A stretch of DNA of 64,000 nt, from assembly GCF_024464595.1 (NCBI RefSeq), contig NZ_JANHAW010000001.1, positions 62,001 to 126,000 of the forward strand. Reading direction: 5' to 3'. Made by a program: the position numbers and the translations under genes. The DNA is from Halobellus litoreus (lineage in GTDB: Archaea > Halobacteriota > Halobacteria > Halobacteriales > Haloferacaceae). Position 1 is the first letter of the stretch; every line of letters begins with the position of its first letter. Shown here piece by piece: positions 31,781 through 42,282 of this stretch. Under the pieces are notes generated by a model. The model saw nothing but the letters and a program-made list of their open reading frames with translations, searched no databases and was not told the origin of the DNA.

Positions 31781-32131
31781 ACCCGGTCGTCCGCGGCGGC
31801 CCGGTAAGTCTCGCTCGGTTTCGACGCCGAGGCACACACGGTGAACCGGAGCCGCCGAGCGTGTGAGCTTGTACCACTATATTTATATACATTCTCAGGA
31901 GGCTGTGAAACGCTCACACGGGTCGTAGGAGGTGTGTGCGAGTGATTTACAGCCGCTCACTGCTCCGGTAGATTTATGTACAGTAGCGCTCAACTAACAG
32001 GTACCAGAACGCCTCCGGCGTTCCGGCGGCACAGCACGCAGAATGATCGGGAATTCTTATCCACGGTTGACAGCGATCGACGAGCGGCCGCCACGGTCCG
32101 GAGCGGTGATGGTATCGAGGATTGATTACGT
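31781..32131. other. intergenic region with TATA flanked by 9-bp inverted repeat
   Basis: No gene is visible. CGTGTGAGC (31860-31868) and GCTCACACG (31912-31920) are perfect inverted copies flanking TATATTTATATAC (31879-31891). The TATA is near-symmetrical, so transcription could go left to DUF371 or right to an unannotated RNA or the coiled-coil gene at 32132. The remainder to 32131 shows nothing further. Confidence 0.45.
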
Positions 32132-33055
32132 ATGGTGACGCAGCAAGACGTTCTTACCGAATACGACGTACAGGCACTCAAAGACGCAGACAACATCGAG
32201 CTTACCGACGAGAAGCTCGAAAACGGCTCGAAGGGCCAACTCATCAAAGTTGCCGGCCAGCTTCGAGACCGACGAAACGAACTGAACCAGATGGCCTCGG
32301 AGCGCGCCTCCAAGCGCGACGACCTGAACGCCAAGACACGCGAGAAGGTCGACGAGGCCCAGGAGCACCGCGAGAAGCGCGACGAGCTCAACGAGAAGGT
32401 CCAGGAACACAAAGAGAGCCGGAACGAGCTCAACGCGAAGGCCAACGAGCTCTTCGACAAGGTCGAGGAGATGAAAGAGGACCTCGAGCTCGACGACGGC
32501 AAGAACATCGAGGAGCTCGAAGAGGAGATCGAACAGCTCGAGTTCCGCCAGCAGACCGAAGTCCTCTCGACGGAGGACGAGCGTGAACTCATCGAGAAGA
32601 TCGAGGACAAGCGCGAAGAGCTCAGTCAGAAGAAGGACAAGGTCGAGGACAGCGGCGAACTCGAGGAGCTCATCGAGGAGGCCGAAGAGGTCCGATCGGA
32701 GGCGTCCCAGCACCACCAGAAGGTGACGGAGCTCGCCGACAAGGCCCAGGAACACCACAACCAGATGATCGAGGCCTACCGCGAGGCCGACGACATCCGC
32801 GACGAGGCCGACGCGATGCACGAGCTCTTCGTCGAGGCCCAGGAGGCCGCCGACCAGCACCACGAGGACTTCGTCCGCGTCCAGAAGCGGCTCCGCGAGC
32901 TCGACAAGCAGGAAGAGCAGGAGCGCGAGGACGAGCGCGAAGAGGAGCGCGAGGCCGCCAAGGAGGAGGCCGAAGAGATCTACCAGAAGTTCAAGGAAGG
33001 CGAGACCCTCGACACCGAGGACCTGATGAAGCTCCAGAAGACGGGGCTGCTCTAA
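32132..33055 (+). CDS. long coiled-coil protein, COG1340 type
   Basis: The 307-residue protein is almost all coiled coil, with heptads rich in Glu, Lys, Arg and Gln from about 45 to 290 (for example REKRDELNEKVQEHKESRNELNAKANELFDKVEEM). It ends in GETLDTEDLMKLQKTGLL, a short conserved-looking tail. Archaeal COG1340 proteins have this length and layout. Cytoplasmic, no enzyme motif. A structural or ribosome-associated role has been proposed for such proteins, but it is unproven here. Confidence 0.8.
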   Translation: MVTQQDVLTEYDVQALKDADNIELTDEKLENGSKGQLIKVAGQLRDRRNELNQMASERASKRDDLNAKTREKVDEAQEHREKRDELNEKVQEHKESRNELNAKANELFDKVEEMKEDLELDDGKNIEELEEEIEQLEFRQQTEVLSTEDERELIEKIEDKREELSQKKDKVEDSGELEELIEEAEEVRSEASQHHQKVTELADKAQEHHNQMIEAYREADDIRDEADAMHELFVEAQEAADQHHEDFVRVQKRLRELDKQEEQEREDEREEEREAAKEEAEEIYQKFKEGETLDTEDLMKLQKTGLL

Positions 33056-33197
33056 GCCGGACCGACCCTCGGCGACTGCGGTCGATTGCTGTCTTTTCGG
33101 ATTTTTCACCGGACGAGCGTCGGCTACGTGTCCCCCGAACCTGCCGCCGAGCCGATCGACCGGGAGTTCTTTAACCGAGTCAACCTTTCTCACGACC

Positions 33198-34304
33198 GTG
33201 ACCACGCTCGTCCTCTGTGTGGACCGTTCGAACGACGTCGGTCGCACGGCGGGGATCGAGATGCCGGTCGTCGGCTGGGAGGCCGTCCAGTCGCTCGTCA
33301 CCGACGTCGGGCTGGCCGATCCGGAGGATTCGAGCGTCAACTGTCTGTTGGAGTCGCTACGGGTGGCCCGGGATCTGCGCGACGAGCGCGAGGAGACGGT
33401 CTTGGCCGTGGTCTCGGGCGGCGGCGACTCCCTCGTCGGCGCGGACCGCTCGCTGTCGGCCCAGGTGGACTCGCTCGTGGAGACGTACGACCCGGACTCG
33501 GCCGTGCTCGTCCTCGACTCCGCGAACGACGAGCGCGTGGTCCCCGTCATCGAGAGCCGCGTGCGGATCGACTCGGTGGACCGGGTAGTCGTCCGGCAGG
33601 CACACGACATCGAGTCGACGTACTACCTGCTCAAACAGTTCCTCGCCGACGAGGAGTTGCGGACGACGATCCTGGTTCCCCTCGGTGCGACACTGCTCCT
33701 CCTGCCGATCCTCCTCACCCAGTTCCCGCCGGCGGTGGCGCTGGCGGGGCTAGCGGCGCTCCTGGGTGCCGTGCTCCTGTACAAGGGACTCGCGATCGAC
33801 CAGTACCTCTCTGAGGCCCCCGAGCGGATCCGGGCGGCGTTGTACTCCGGGCGGGTCTCGGTCGTCACGTACGCGGTCAGCCTCGGCCTCGGACTGGTCG
33901 GCATCTTTCTCGGGGCGCTCTCGCTCTCGCCGCAGATGGGGCCGGAGTCCGTCGTCGTTCGGACGATGCAGTTCACGTACAACGCCGTCCCGTGGCTCGC
34001 ACTCGCCGCGCTCACCGCGAGCGCGGGGCGGTTGCTCGACGAACTCATCGGCACCGACGGGATCAGCACGCCGTACCTGAACCTCCCCTTCGGCGTCGTC
34101 GCGCTCGGACTCGTCGTTCGCGGGTTCGCCGGGTGGTTCCTCCAGCGGGAAGCCGTCCTCACCGACCCGCAACTATGGGGGTACGTGGTGACGCCCCAGC
34201 AGCGGCTCGCGGGGTTCATCGTCGCCGGGATCGTCGTCAGCGTCGTCGGCGTGCGGGTCGCCGCGAGCGTCAGCGGCGAGTCGATCGACGACGTGGCACA
34301 GTAG
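33198..34304 (+). CDS. DUF373 family membrane protein
   Basis: The 368-residue protein starts at GTG 33198 with TTLVLCVDRSNDVGRTAGIEMPVVGW, the DUF373/COG2237 signature. A Rossmann-like cytoplasmic part (VLAVVSGGGDSLVGADRS) runs to about 155, then six to seven membrane helices. Widespread in archaea, function unknown. The ATG-less start is supported because residues before it have no family match. Confidence 0.85.
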   Translation: MTTLVLCVDRSNDVGRTAGIEMPVVGWEAVQSLVTDVGLADPEDSSVNCLLESLRVARDLRDEREETVLAVVSGGGDSLVGADRSLSAQVDSLVETYDPDSAVLVLDSANDERVVPVIESRVRIDSVDRVVVRQAHDIESTYYLLKQFLADEELRTTILVPLGATLLLLPILLTQFPPAVALAGLAALLGAVLLYKGLAIDQYLSEAPERIRAALYSGRVSVVTYAVSLGLGLVGIFLGALSLSPQMGPESVVVRTMQFTYNAVPWLALAALTASAGRLLDELIGTDGISTPYLNLPFGVVALGLVVRGFAGWFLQREAVLTDPQLWGYVVTPQQRLAGFIVAGIVVSVVGVRVAASVSGESIDDVAQ

Positions 34305-34321
34305 CTCGAAGAAGCCCGGCT

Positions 34322-34516
34322 TCAGGACCTGCCGACGCGGTACTCGCCGTGTTTCACGCCCAGTGCGAGACAGATGACTCCGAAGACGAGCATCGCCGGC
34401 GTCACCATCATCAGCACAGTGCTCGTCGCCATCACGCCGGCGGCGATCAAGACGCCCGTTCCGAGTACCACCAGTGCGATGAGCGCACCGGCCGTCGTCG
34501 GGAGATTGAACTCCAT
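34322..34516 (-). CDS. 64-residue two-helix membrane protein
   Basis: The protein starts MEFNLPTTAGALIALVVLG and consists of two membrane helices joined by a short loop, ending GEYRVGRS. Convergent with the DUF373 gene. Small haloarchaeal membrane proteins like this are common and uncharacterised. Confidence 0.65.
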   Translation of the reverse strand: MEFNLPTTAGALIALVVLGTGVLIAAGVMATSTVLMMVTPAMLVFGVICLALGVKHGEYRVGRS

Positions 34517-34604
34517 ACACTGCGGCCTTCGGGCCGCGGAGACAAATCGGTTCCCCCGATTCTTTCCCCGTTGAAACCGCCGGGCCGACCCCGAATTGCC
34601 CCGG

Positions 34605-35429
34605 TTACCAGGGCGCGAATCCGGGGTCGATCTGCCGGTCGGTCCGGTCGATGGCGTCGATCGCCGCGACGTCCTCGTCGTCGAGGTCGACCGTCAACGA
34701 CTCCCAGTTGTCGCGGATGTGCGCCTCGGTCGCTGCTTTCGGAATCGCGGTCACACCCTTCTCGCGGAGCCACGCCAGCGACACTTGCGCCGCGCTGACG
34801 TCGTGTTTCTCCGCGACGTCGGTCAACTCGGGGATCTCGAAGATCTTTCCGCGAGCCAGCGGCGAGTACGCCACGAGTTCGACGTCGCGCTCGGCGCAGT
34901 GCTCGCGGAGTTCCTCCTGTTGGAGCAGCGGGTGCATTTCCACCTGATTCGCGAAGATCGGCGCGTTCGCCCGGTCGATCGCCTCGTCGACCTGCTCGGG
35001 GAGGAAGTTGCTGATCCCGATCCGTTTCACTGTCCCCTCGTCGACGAGTTCGTCGAACGCGCGGAAGGTCTCCTCGGGATCGTACGCCCGCGACGGCCAG
35101 TGGACGTACAGCAGATCTACGTAGTCGACGCCGAGCCGTTCGAGGCTCTCCTCGGTCGTCGCGAGCACGTCGTCGTACGCGAGGTTGTCGATCCATACCT
35201 TCGTCGCGACGAACACCTCCTCGCGGTCGACGTCGGCGGCGGCGATTCCGCGGCCGACGTGCGCCTCGTTGCCGTACGCCTGTGCAGTGTCGACGTGGCG
35301 ATAGCCAGCGTCGAGCGCTGTCTCGACGGCCTCCGCGCACGCGTCGGGAGCGTCATTCTGCCACGTGCCGAGGCCGAGCATCGGCATTCCGTTCGCGAGC
35401 GGTGCGCGTCGCTGTTCGTGATGACTCAT
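34605..35429 (-). CDS. aldo/keto reductase
   Basis: The 274-residue protein is an NADPH-dependent reductase of the AKR superfamily. The catalytic tetrad is visible: Asp and Tyr in HVDTAQAYGNE, Lys in VATKVW, His in LLYVHWPS. The usual GISNF, NQVEMHP and IPKA cofactor-side motifs are present. It resembles 2,5-diketo-gluconate reductase-like members. ATG at 35429 is used; the longer frame lacks family similarity. Substrate unknown. Confidence 0.92.
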   Translation of the reverse strand: MSHHEQRRAPLANGMPMLGLGTWQNDAPDACAEAVETALDAGYRHVDTAQAYGNEAHVGRGIAAADVDREEVFVATKVWIDNLAYDDVLATTEESLERLGVDYVDLLYVHWPSRAYDPEETFRAFDELVDEGTVKRIGISNFLPEQVDEAIDRANAPIFANQVEMHPLLQQEELREHCAERDVELVAYSPLARGKIFEIPELTDVAEKHDVSAAQVSLAWLREKGVTAIPKAATEAHIRDNWESLTVDLDDEDVAAIDAIDRTDRQIDPGFAPW

Positions 35430-35482
35430 AGGAGAGTGAAGGTCCGCCGCTCGGTTAGGCGTTCGGATGGCGGGCGACCGCG

Positions 35483-36718
35483 TCAGTCGGCGAGCCGATG
35501 TTTCGCGAAGCGCGCGAGCAACGGCACGTCGTCGAGATGGACGAGTTTCGAGAGGCCGCGGATGCTGCCGTCGTTGGCGTCGCTGAGCGTCTCCACGCCC
35601 ATCGCGTTCAGATCGCTCATCAGGCGGTCGTAGCGGTCGTTCGGTGCGAGGTACAGCAACTGGGTCATCGTCAACCGAGTGCGCATATCCGGCGCGACGC
35701 GGGCGTGCCACAGGTCGTCGTAGATGGCCATCGCGTCCGCGGACGTGTCTCTCTGCGACCCCATCAGGCAGCGGTCCGCCGTGATGGCGGCGGCGCGGGC
35801 GGACTCCATACACTTGTGGATGCCCTCGCCCCACAGCGGGTCGATGGTCGGCACGGTGTCGCCGATGGCCATGAAACTGTCCGTGCTGAGGCCGTCCGGC
35901 ATCTGGATGTGCGCGCTCCCCCGGTGCTGCTGTTTGTCCGCGATGCGCTCGGCGTCCGCGAAGCGCGGGTCGGTCTCAAGCCAGTGGTTGAGGTGGTCGT
36001 CGATGCTCTTCGAGGTGTCCCCGTACTCCTGGTAGCTCTCGTTCTGAATGTAACACAGGCCGACCTTCGCGGTGTCGCCGCCCGTGTGGAAGATCCACGA
36101 GTAGCCGCCGGGCGCGTACTCGTGGTCGAGACGTAGCATCATCGCGTCGGTGAGGTCCGCGAACTCGGGGTGGTCGACGGCGACGCCCTCCATCTCCCAC
36201 TCGATGCCGACCGCCTGGTTCTTGCGTTCGAGGCCGCAGACATCGAGTTTCTTCGCGAGCGGTGCCGCCGGCCCCGTGGCGTCCACGACGATGTCGGCGT
36301 ACACCTCCTCGTCGCCGGCGTACTGGACGCCGACCACCTCCCCGTCTTCCGTGATGGGGTTGTTCACCCGCGCGTCGAAGCGGTACTCCGCGCCGTGCTC
36401 GCGTCCCGCCGCGACCAGCCACCGCTTGAAATCTGCGAACTCGAGGACCGCGCCGGGCTGATGCTGGACGAAGTGCTCGTTGGGAGACTCCAGAACGACC
36501 TCGTCGGTGTAGTTCATCACGACATCGTCTGGAATCCCGAACGCGCCCGTCATCGACGCGAACGTCCCCGCTGTGGACTTGTTCGATTGCCGCGGGAACC
36601 CGTCTTCGGGTTCGGCTTCCAGCACGAGCACGTCGTACTCGCGCTGCGCGAGGTCCCGCGCGCACTGTGCTCCGGCCGGCCCTGCGCCGGCGATGACGAC
36701 GTCGTAGTTCTCAGACAT
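35483..36718 (-). CDS. digeranylgeranylglycerophospholipid reductase-like flavoprotein
   Basis: The 411-residue protein starts with a dinucleotide fold (YDVVIAGAGPAGAQCARDLA), has a second FAD motif (DIVVDATGPAA) and the third (FMAIGDTVPTIDPLWGEGIHKCMESA). The FPRQSNKSTAGTF stretch and the length fit the archaeal geranylgeranyl reductase family, which saturates isoprenoid chains of membrane lipids. It acts at the membrane surface with FAD. Stand-alone; lipid versus carotenoid or quinone substrate cannot be decided here. Confidence 0.82.
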   Translation of the reverse strand: MSENYDVVIAGAGPAGAQCARDLAQREYDVLVLEAEPEDGFPRQSNKSTAGTFASMTGAFGIPDDVVMNYTDEVVLESPNEHFVQHQPGAVLEFADFKRWLVAAGREHGAEYRFDARVNNPITEDGEVVGVQYAGDEEVYADIVVDATGPAAPLAKKLDVCGLERKNQAVGIEWEMEGVAVDHPEFADLTDAMMLRLDHEYAPGGYSWIFHTGGDTAKVGLCYIQNESYQEYGDTSKSIDDHLNHWLETDPRFADAERIADKQQHRGSAHIQMPDGLSTDSFMAIGDTVPTIDPLWGEGIHKCMESARAAAITADRCLMGSQRDTSADAMAIYDDLWHARVAPDMRTRLTMTQLLYLAPNDRYDRLMSDLNAMGVETLSDANDGSIRGLSKLVHLDDVPLLARFAKHRLAD

Positions 36719-37168
36719 AACGTACTCCCGTGGTGTCCGCTGACTGCGCGCACCGGCGTGTCGGTGCGGTGGTCGCGCGAACGCCGCCGCGCGGCGAGCG
36801 CTGTTCTGCCCGCACGCGTCTGTTGCCGGTCGTCACGGCGTCCGCAGTCATTGTTATTACTCGTAAACTAAGGCGCGGGTAAAAAACGCGCCGGAACATT
36901 CCTGACGCCCACGAAAGGGCGGAATACCGTCGTGGACAACAACTCGATGAACGTGGCGTTATCGCGATCGAGATCGCCTGCGATCCCCGCTTTCGCCGAC
37001 CATATCGTCAGCTCGGACTGACGTACTCCCGATGTTTCCGGACCGGATCAAAACTAACTGCTATGTGACCGATAGCCTCGTCCGTCTTGATCAAATTGCG
37101 TCGTCTTCATTTCAAGTCTGATAATCACAAGTGTATATTTTTCCGTCGGGGGTTGCAGGGGAATCAAT
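36719..37168. other. intergenic region between reductase and transducer
   Basis: Holds divergent promoters. TATATTT at 37134-37140 lies about 30 bases before the transducer ATG at 37169. On the other side GGCGCG/CGCGCC (36871-36891) forms an inverted repeat around a T-run before the reductase. A 46-codon Arg-rich minus-strand frame (36711-36851) overlaps the reductase start by 8 bases but looks like chance. Nothing else recognised. Confidence 0.5.
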
Positions 37169-39331
37169 ATGAGTCTCGTCGGAATGGTAACAAGTATCGC
37201 TGATCGGATCACGATCGATCGATTCGACATCGGTCCGAAACTGGTCGTCGCGTTCGTCCTCGTGGCGGCGCTCGTCGCCGTTACGGGGTTCATCGGATAC
37301 GACGCCGTGTCGACAGTAGACGAGGAAGCGCACATCATCGCCCAGGACGGGGAAAAGATGGCCGCCTCGGCCGGTATGACCGTCGCCATCGAACAAGAGC
37401 AAGCCGCGGTTCAGGCGGCACAGCTCGGCGAGCCCGACGGGCGGGAGCAGTTCGAGCAGGCCGCGACACGCTTCGACGAGGAGGCCGCTCGACTGGAGTC
37501 GACCCACCTGAGCGCGGAGCAGGAAGAACAATTCGCCGAGCTACAATCCCAACACGACGAGTACAGACAACTCGGCCAGGAATTCTTCGACGCGCAAGCG
37601 GCCGCGAACTTCGATCTCGCCGAGCAGAAAGCTGCCGAGATGGAGACGCTGAGAGTCGAGATGGAGGAGAAGACCCACTCGATCGAAGAGTCGGCACAGG
37701 CCGATATGGACCAACAGGTCGCCATCGCGGACAGCACGACGCAGACGAGCCAGTTAGAGATCATCGGCCTGACGGTCGGCGCTTTCGTCCTCGCCATCCT
37801 GATCGGTCTCTTCGTCGCCAGACGGATCACGAAACCCGTCTCAGAACTCTCGGAGGCCGCCATCGCCGCCAGCGAGGGCGGTCTGGACACCGAGATCGAT
37901 GACTACGCCGAAAACGACGAGATCGGCCGGATGGTCGACGCGTTCAGGGACCTCCAGACGAACCTCCGCGAGGTCTTCGCCGAACTCGATGCCGTCAGCG
38001 AGAACCTCGAATCCGGCGAGCTCCAGCAGGACGTCGACACCGACTTCCCGGGCACGTACGGAACCATTATGCGCCGCATCGACGGCGGAACCGACGAACT
38101 CACCGGGAGTTTCGCTGAGATCCGACACGCCAGCGACGAACTCAGCGACGGCCGACTCGACCAGGATATCGACACGGACCGCCCTGGTGACTACGGCGAC
38201 GTCCTACGGAACCTCGACGAAGGTATCGACCAGCTACACAGGAGTATCGGCGACATCCAGCGGATCGCGGAACAGGTTGCCACCTCCAGCGGGGAGGTCT
38301 CGAGCAGCGCCGAAGAGATCAAACAGGCGAGCGAGGAAGTGGCGGGCTCGGTCGAGGAAATCTCACAGGGCGCCGAGACGCAGAGCGAGAACCTCCAGGA
38401 GGTCGCCGGCGAAATGAACGATATGTCCGCGACCGTCGAGGAGATCGCGTCGTCGGCGGAGGAAGTCGCCTCGACTGCCTCGACGGCGGTCGAGCGAAGC
38501 GAAACGGGACAGGAACACGCGGCGGAGGCGACGCAGGAGATCCGGTCGATCGAAGAGAGCGCGGCCGAGGCAGCCACTCGCGTCGAATCGCTCGACGACG
38601 AGATGGAGGAGATCGGGGAAGTCACGGAGATGATCACCGAGATAGCGGAACGGACCAATCTGCTCGCGCTCAACGCCTCGATCGAGGCCGCACGCGCCGG
38701 GGAAGCGGGCGAGGGATTCGCGGTCGTCGCGAACGAAATAAAAGGACTCGCCGAGGAGGCGGCCCGTGCGACGAACGAGATCGAGAGCAGTATCAACGAC
38801 GTCCAGGAAATGACTGCCGAGACGGCCGACGAGATGGAGACGATGAGCGAACGGGTCGAGCGTGGCGCGGGGACCATCGAAGACGCAATCGAGACGTTCG
38901 ACGACATCGCGGTCGCCGTCGAACAGGCTGAAAGCGGCATCAGGGAGATCAGCGACGCCACGGACGATCAGGCCGCTTCCTCCGAGGAGGTGGTGGCGAT
39001 GGTTGACGAGGTCTCTGGCGTGAGTGAGGAGACCGCTGCAGAGGCGAGCAACGTGTCCGCCGCAACGGAAGAGCAGGCCGCGTCGCTGTCGGAGGCCACA
39101 GAGAACATTCAACAACTCTCCCAGTTGGCCGAATCGCTGCACGATCAGGTCTCGGCGTTCGACATCGACACCGACTCTTCGGATGGGATAGGTGCGAACG
39201 CCTCCGAACTGTCGACAGAAGTGGGTAGCGAGGCCTCGACCGTGCAGGCGGACGGCGGCCGTCCCGATTCCTCGGCGTCGGACACAGCTTCCCCGGACCC
39301 CTCGTCGTTCACGTGGGAGACGACGGAGTAG
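37169..39331 (+). CDS. methyl-accepting chemotaxis transducer (Htr type)
   Basis: The 720-residue protein has a membrane helix at about 25-44, a four-helix-bundle outside domain (about 50-190, rich in Glu/Gln), a second helix ([21 protein letters not shown]), a HAMP domain, two tandem HAMP-like repeats ([16 protein letters not shown] and [16 protein letters not shown]) and the signalling domain with the hairpin tip [22 protein letters not shown]. It relays a stimulus to CheA. A Ser/Thr/Asp-rich tail follows. The ligand is unknown; no rhodopsin is adjacent. Confidence 0.93.
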   Translation: MSLVGMVTSIADRITIDRFDIGPKLVVAFVLVAALVAVTGFIGYDAVSTVDEEAHIIAQDGEKMAASAGMTVAIEQEQAAVQAAQLGEPDGREQFEQAATRFDEEAARLESTHLSAEQEEQFAELQSQHDEYRQLGQEFFDAQAAANFDLAEQKAAEMETLRVEMEEKTHSIEESAQADMDQQVAIADSTTQTSQLEIIGLTVGAFVLAILIGLFVARRITKPVSELSEAAIAASEGGLDTEIDDYAENDEIGRMVDAFRDLQTNLREVFAELDAVSENLESGELQQDVDTDFPGTYGTIMRRIDGGTDELTGSFAEIRHASDELSDGRLDQDIDTDRPGDYGDVLRNLDEGIDQLHRSIGDIQRIAEQVATSSGEVSSSAEEIKQASEEVAGSVEEISQGAETQSENLQEVAGEMNDMSATVEEIASSAEEVASTASTAVERSETGQEHAAEATQEIRSIEESAAEAATRVESLDDEMEEIGEVTEMITEIAERTNLLALNASIEAARAGEAGEGFAVVANEIKGLAEEAARATNEIESSINDVQEMTAETADEMETMSERVERGAGTIEDAIETFDDIAVAVEQAESGIREISDATDDQAASSEEVVAMVDEVSGVSEETAAEASNVSAATEEQAASLSEATENIQQLSQLAESLHDQVSAFDIDTDSSDGIGANASELSTEVGSEASTVQADGGRPDSSASDTASPDPSSFTWETTE

Positions 39332-39370
39332 CAATCGTCCGTCGCAGTGGCCGTTCTCGGTCGAACAGGC

Positions 39371-40234
39371 CTAGTAGAACTCGCGGACGAGGTCCATCGC
39401 GCCCTCGGGCGCCCCCTCGTCGACCTCGGACATATCGGTGTCGAGGCCGTGTTTCTCGCCGTACGGGATCGACTTCTCGCTCTGCCAGATGACGCCCTGA
39501 TACTCCTTGCTGGCGTCGAGGATCTTGTCCTTCGCGGCGTCGTAGTCCGTCGGGTCGTGGCCCTCTTCTGCGACGTCGACGAGGTTGTCGCGGAAGTAGT
39601 CGTAGGTGTCGACGTCGTTGAACGTGACGCAGGGGCTGAAGACGTTCACGAACCCGAAGCCGTCGTGCTCGATGGCCTCCTGGACGATTTCGGCGTGTCG
39701 CTGGGCGTCCGTCGAGAACGACTGCGCGATGAACGTCGCGCCCGAGGCGAGCGCCAGCGCGAGCGGGTTGACCGGGGGCTGCTGCGGCCCCTCGGGCGTC
39801 GTCGACGTCTCGAAGTCCGAGCGCGACGTGGGAGACGCCTGCCCCTTCGTGAGCCCGTAGATGCGGTTGTCCATCACGACGTACGTCATATCGACGTTGC
39901 GTCGGACGGCGTGGACGAAGTGACCGGCACCGATGGAGTAGCCGTCGCCGTCGCCGCCGGCGACCATCACTTCCAGGTCGGGGTTCGCGAGTTTGACGCC
40001 CGTCCCGACGGGGAGCGCGCGACCGTGCACGCCGTGGAGGGCGTAGGAGCGCATGTACGTCCCGATCTTGCCGGAACAGCCGATCCCGGCCACGACGAAC
40101 GTGTTGTCGGGGTCGTTGCCCGTGTTCGCCAGCGCTTTCATCATCCCGTTCATCGTCCCGAAGTCGCCGCAGCCGGGACACCACGTCGGTTGCTTGTCTG
40201 ATTTGAAATCCGTGAATCGAACGTCGGAGCTCAT
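39371..40234 (-). CDS. korB: 2-oxoacid:ferredoxin oxidoreductase beta subunit (KorB)
   Basis: The 287-residue subunit binds thiamine diphosphate. It has WCPGCGDFG near residue 19, GIGCSGKIGTYM, and the TPP motif GDGDGYSIGAGHFVHAVRRN...NRIYGLTKGQ. With KorA it oxidises 2-oxoglutarate or a related oxoacid to the CoA ester, reducing ferredoxin, as haloarchaea do instead of a dehydrogenase complex. Its start overlaps the korA stop (ATGA). Length matches halobacterial KorB (about 287) better than PorB (about 312). Confidence 0.92.
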   Translation of the reverse strand: MSSDVRFTDFKSDKQPTWCPGCGDFGTMNGMMKALANTGNDPDNTFVVAGIGCSGKIGTYMRSYALHGVHGRALPVGTGVKLANPDLEVMVAGGDGDGYSIGAGHFVHAVRRNVDMTYVVMDNRIYGLTKGQASPTSRSDFETSTTPEGPQQPPVNPLALALASGATFIAQSFSTDAQRHAEIVQEAIEHDGFGFVNVFSPCVTFNDVDTYDYFRDNLVDVAEEGHDPTDYDAAKDKILDASKEYQGVIWQSEKSIPYGEKHGLDTDMSEVDEGAPEGAMDLVREFY

Positions 40235-41985
40235 TGGTCTGCCTCCTGGAGGGCGGTCTTGATCTCTTCTGCGAGTTCGTCGGCCTTGAACCGCACGCCG
40301 TCGTACTTGTTGACGCGGTCGACCCGCGAGAGCGTGTCGTGTTCGACGACGTCGGCGAACTGCCCGGTGGCGTTACACTCGACGACGACGACGTTCTCGG
40401 CGGCCTCGACCTCCTCGGTGAGATCCGGCCGCGGGAAGAGATACGGCACCGAGAGGAATCGCACGTCGATTCCCTCCTCGTCGAGGAACTGGATCGCCTC
40501 CGTCATCGCGCCCTCGTTCGACCCCCACGAGATGACGAGGTTTTCCGAGTCGTCGTCGCCGAACTCCCGCGGCGAGAAGTCCTCCGTCTCCCGCGCCGTC
40601 TCGACCTTCCGGGTGCGCTTGTCGACCTGTTCGACGCGCATCTCGGTGTCTTCGGTCCGCCGCCCGAGTTCGTCGTGTTCGAGGCCCGTGGACATATGGA
40701 CGCCGCCGTCCGTGCCGGGGAACGCCCGCGGCGAGACGCCGTCCTCCGTGAGCGCGTGGGGCTTGAACTGTCCCTTCTCGTTCTGCCACTCGTCGATCGA
40801 CGCCTCGTCGACGACCTTGCCGCGGTCGATCTCGACGGCGTCCATATCGAAGGCCTCCGGGGGGAACGTCTGTTCGGTGACCGCCATCGCGAGGTCCGCG
40901 GCGATGTAGACCGGCGTCTGGTACTTCTCGGCGAGATTGAACGCTTCGACGGTCTTCCAGAAGCACTCCGAGATGGAAGTCGGCCCGAGCACGAACCGCG
41001 GAATTTCCCCGTGGCCGCCGTACAGCATCATATTCAGGTCGCCCTGTTCCTGCTTGGTCGGCATCCCCGTCGAGGGACCCGAACGCATCACGTCGACGAC
41101 GACGAGCGGCGTCTCGCTCGTGGCGACGAGGCCGAAGGTCTCGGCCATCAGATCGATGCCCGGCCCCGACGTCGCGGTCATCGACCGCGCACCCGCGCGG
41201 GCCGCGCCGAGCGCGATGTTGATCGCCGACAGCTCGTCCTCGGCCTGGACGACGTGGCCGCCGAACTGCTCGATGCGTCCCGTGAGATACTCCATCACGT
41301 CCGTCGCGGGCGTGATCGGGTAGCCGGCGTAGAACTTACAGCCGGCGGCGATGGCGCCCATCCCGATGGCCTCGTCGCCGTTGAGCAGCACGTAATCGGA
41401 GTCAGTCGTTTCGAGTTCGTAGTCGAACTCGTGGTCGTACTCCTCGGCGACGTACTCGCGGCCGGCCCGCGCGGCCTCCTTGTTGTTGTCGACGAGCGAC
41501 TGCCCCTTCGAGGCGAAGCGCTTCTCCAGTGCGCTGTCGAGGTTCTCGATGGGGAAGTCCGACACCTCACACGCCGCACCCAGGGCGACGACGTTGCGCA
41601 TAATCGCGCCGCCGGCCTCCTCGGCGAGCCGCTTCAGCGGCACGTCCAGGCCGATCATTCCCTCGGGTATCTCGACGTTCTCCATCGTGGTCCGCTCGCC
41701 GTCGAAGATGATGACCGACCCCTCGTGGAGTTCGTCGAGGTTCTCCTCGATCGTGCGCGGGGTCAGCGCGATGAGCACGTCGAGGCGATCGACGACGCTC
41801 TGGACCGGATCGACCGCCGTCCGGACCTTGTACGCTGTGTATCCGCCGCGGATCCGCGAGGCGAAGTCCTTCGACGTGAACACGTGCCGCCCGGCTCGGG
41901 AGAGCGCCTGGGCGAAGATTTTCCCCGTCGAGTCGATGCCATCGCCGGCTTCGCCGCCGATGGCCCAATTGAAGTCCGCAGGCAT
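40231..41985 (-). CDS. korA: 2-oxoacid:ferredoxin oxidoreductase alpha subunit (KorA, gamma-alpha fusion)
   Basis: The 584-residue subunit starts with the gamma domain (FNWAIGGEAGDGIDSTGKIFAQ, about 1-190), then the alpha domain (KFYAGYPITPATDVMEYL and DELSAINIALGAARAGARSMTATSGPG). Fusion order and length fit halobacterial KorA. ATG at 41985 is used because MPADFNWAIGG is the family start. The 297 bp upstream (41986-42282) are AT-rich with TTATAA at 42132-42137 but hold no gene. Confidence 0.92.
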   Translation of the reverse strand: MPADFNWAIGGEAGDGIDSTGKIFAQALSRAGRHVFTSKDFASRIRGGYTAYKVRTAVDPVQSVVDRLDVLIALTPRTIEENLDELHEGSVIIFDGERTTMENVEIPEGMIGLDVPLKRLAEEAGGAIMRNVVALGAACEVSDFPIENLDSALEKRFASKGQSLVDNNKEAARAGREYVAEEYDHEFDYELETTDSDYVLLNGDEAIGMGAIAAGCKFYAGYPITPATDVMEYLTGRIEQFGGHVVQAEDELSAINIALGAARAGARSMTATSGPGIDLMAETFGLVATSETPLVVVDVMRSGPSTGMPTKQEQGDLNMMLYGGHGEIPRFVLGPTSISECFWKTVEAFNLAEKYQTPVYIAADLAMAVTEQTFPPEAFDMDAVEIDRGKVVDEASIDEWQNEKGQFKPHALTEDGVSPRAFPGTDGGVHMSTGLEHDELGRRTEDTEMRVEQVDKRTRKVETARETEDFSPREFGDDDSENLVISWGSNEGAMTEAIQFLDEEGIDVRFLSVPYLFPRPDLTEEVEAAENVVVVECNATGQFADVVEHDTLSRVDRVNKYDGVRFKADELAEEIKTALQEADQ

Positions 41986-42282
41986 GTGGCTAAGAGGTAC
42001 CTCTGGACCGAAGAAAAGCCTTCTGAAAGCCATTGAAAAAAGGAACGGTTCAGTATTCTCAAAAACCCACGAATGTGAATAAAAACACGGAAATATCGGC
42101 ACGACTGGCTAACGAACAGCAAATATTGCACTTATAAATGACCAAACAGTCATCGCAGATTCGAGAGCCGGACACGGCGGCAGGAGTCTCGAATTCCCCG
42201 ATCGTCGAACGAGCCACGAGCGCCCGGGGGTGGGCGTCTCCGGAAGGCAAAGTCCTTCTCCGGGGGTCCCCAACCCCGTGGT

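Noticed and set aside
36711-36851. 46-codon ORF overlapping the lipid reductase start
   Set aside because: Arg/Thr-rich sequence with no protein-like pattern; promoter placement fits the reductase alone.
40234-42036. A 600-codon plus-strand open frame opposite korA
   Set aside because: High-GC codon bias leaves antisense frames open. The minus strand encodes a full-length, motif-rich KorA; the plus-strand translation is Arg/Val/Asp repeats without motifs.
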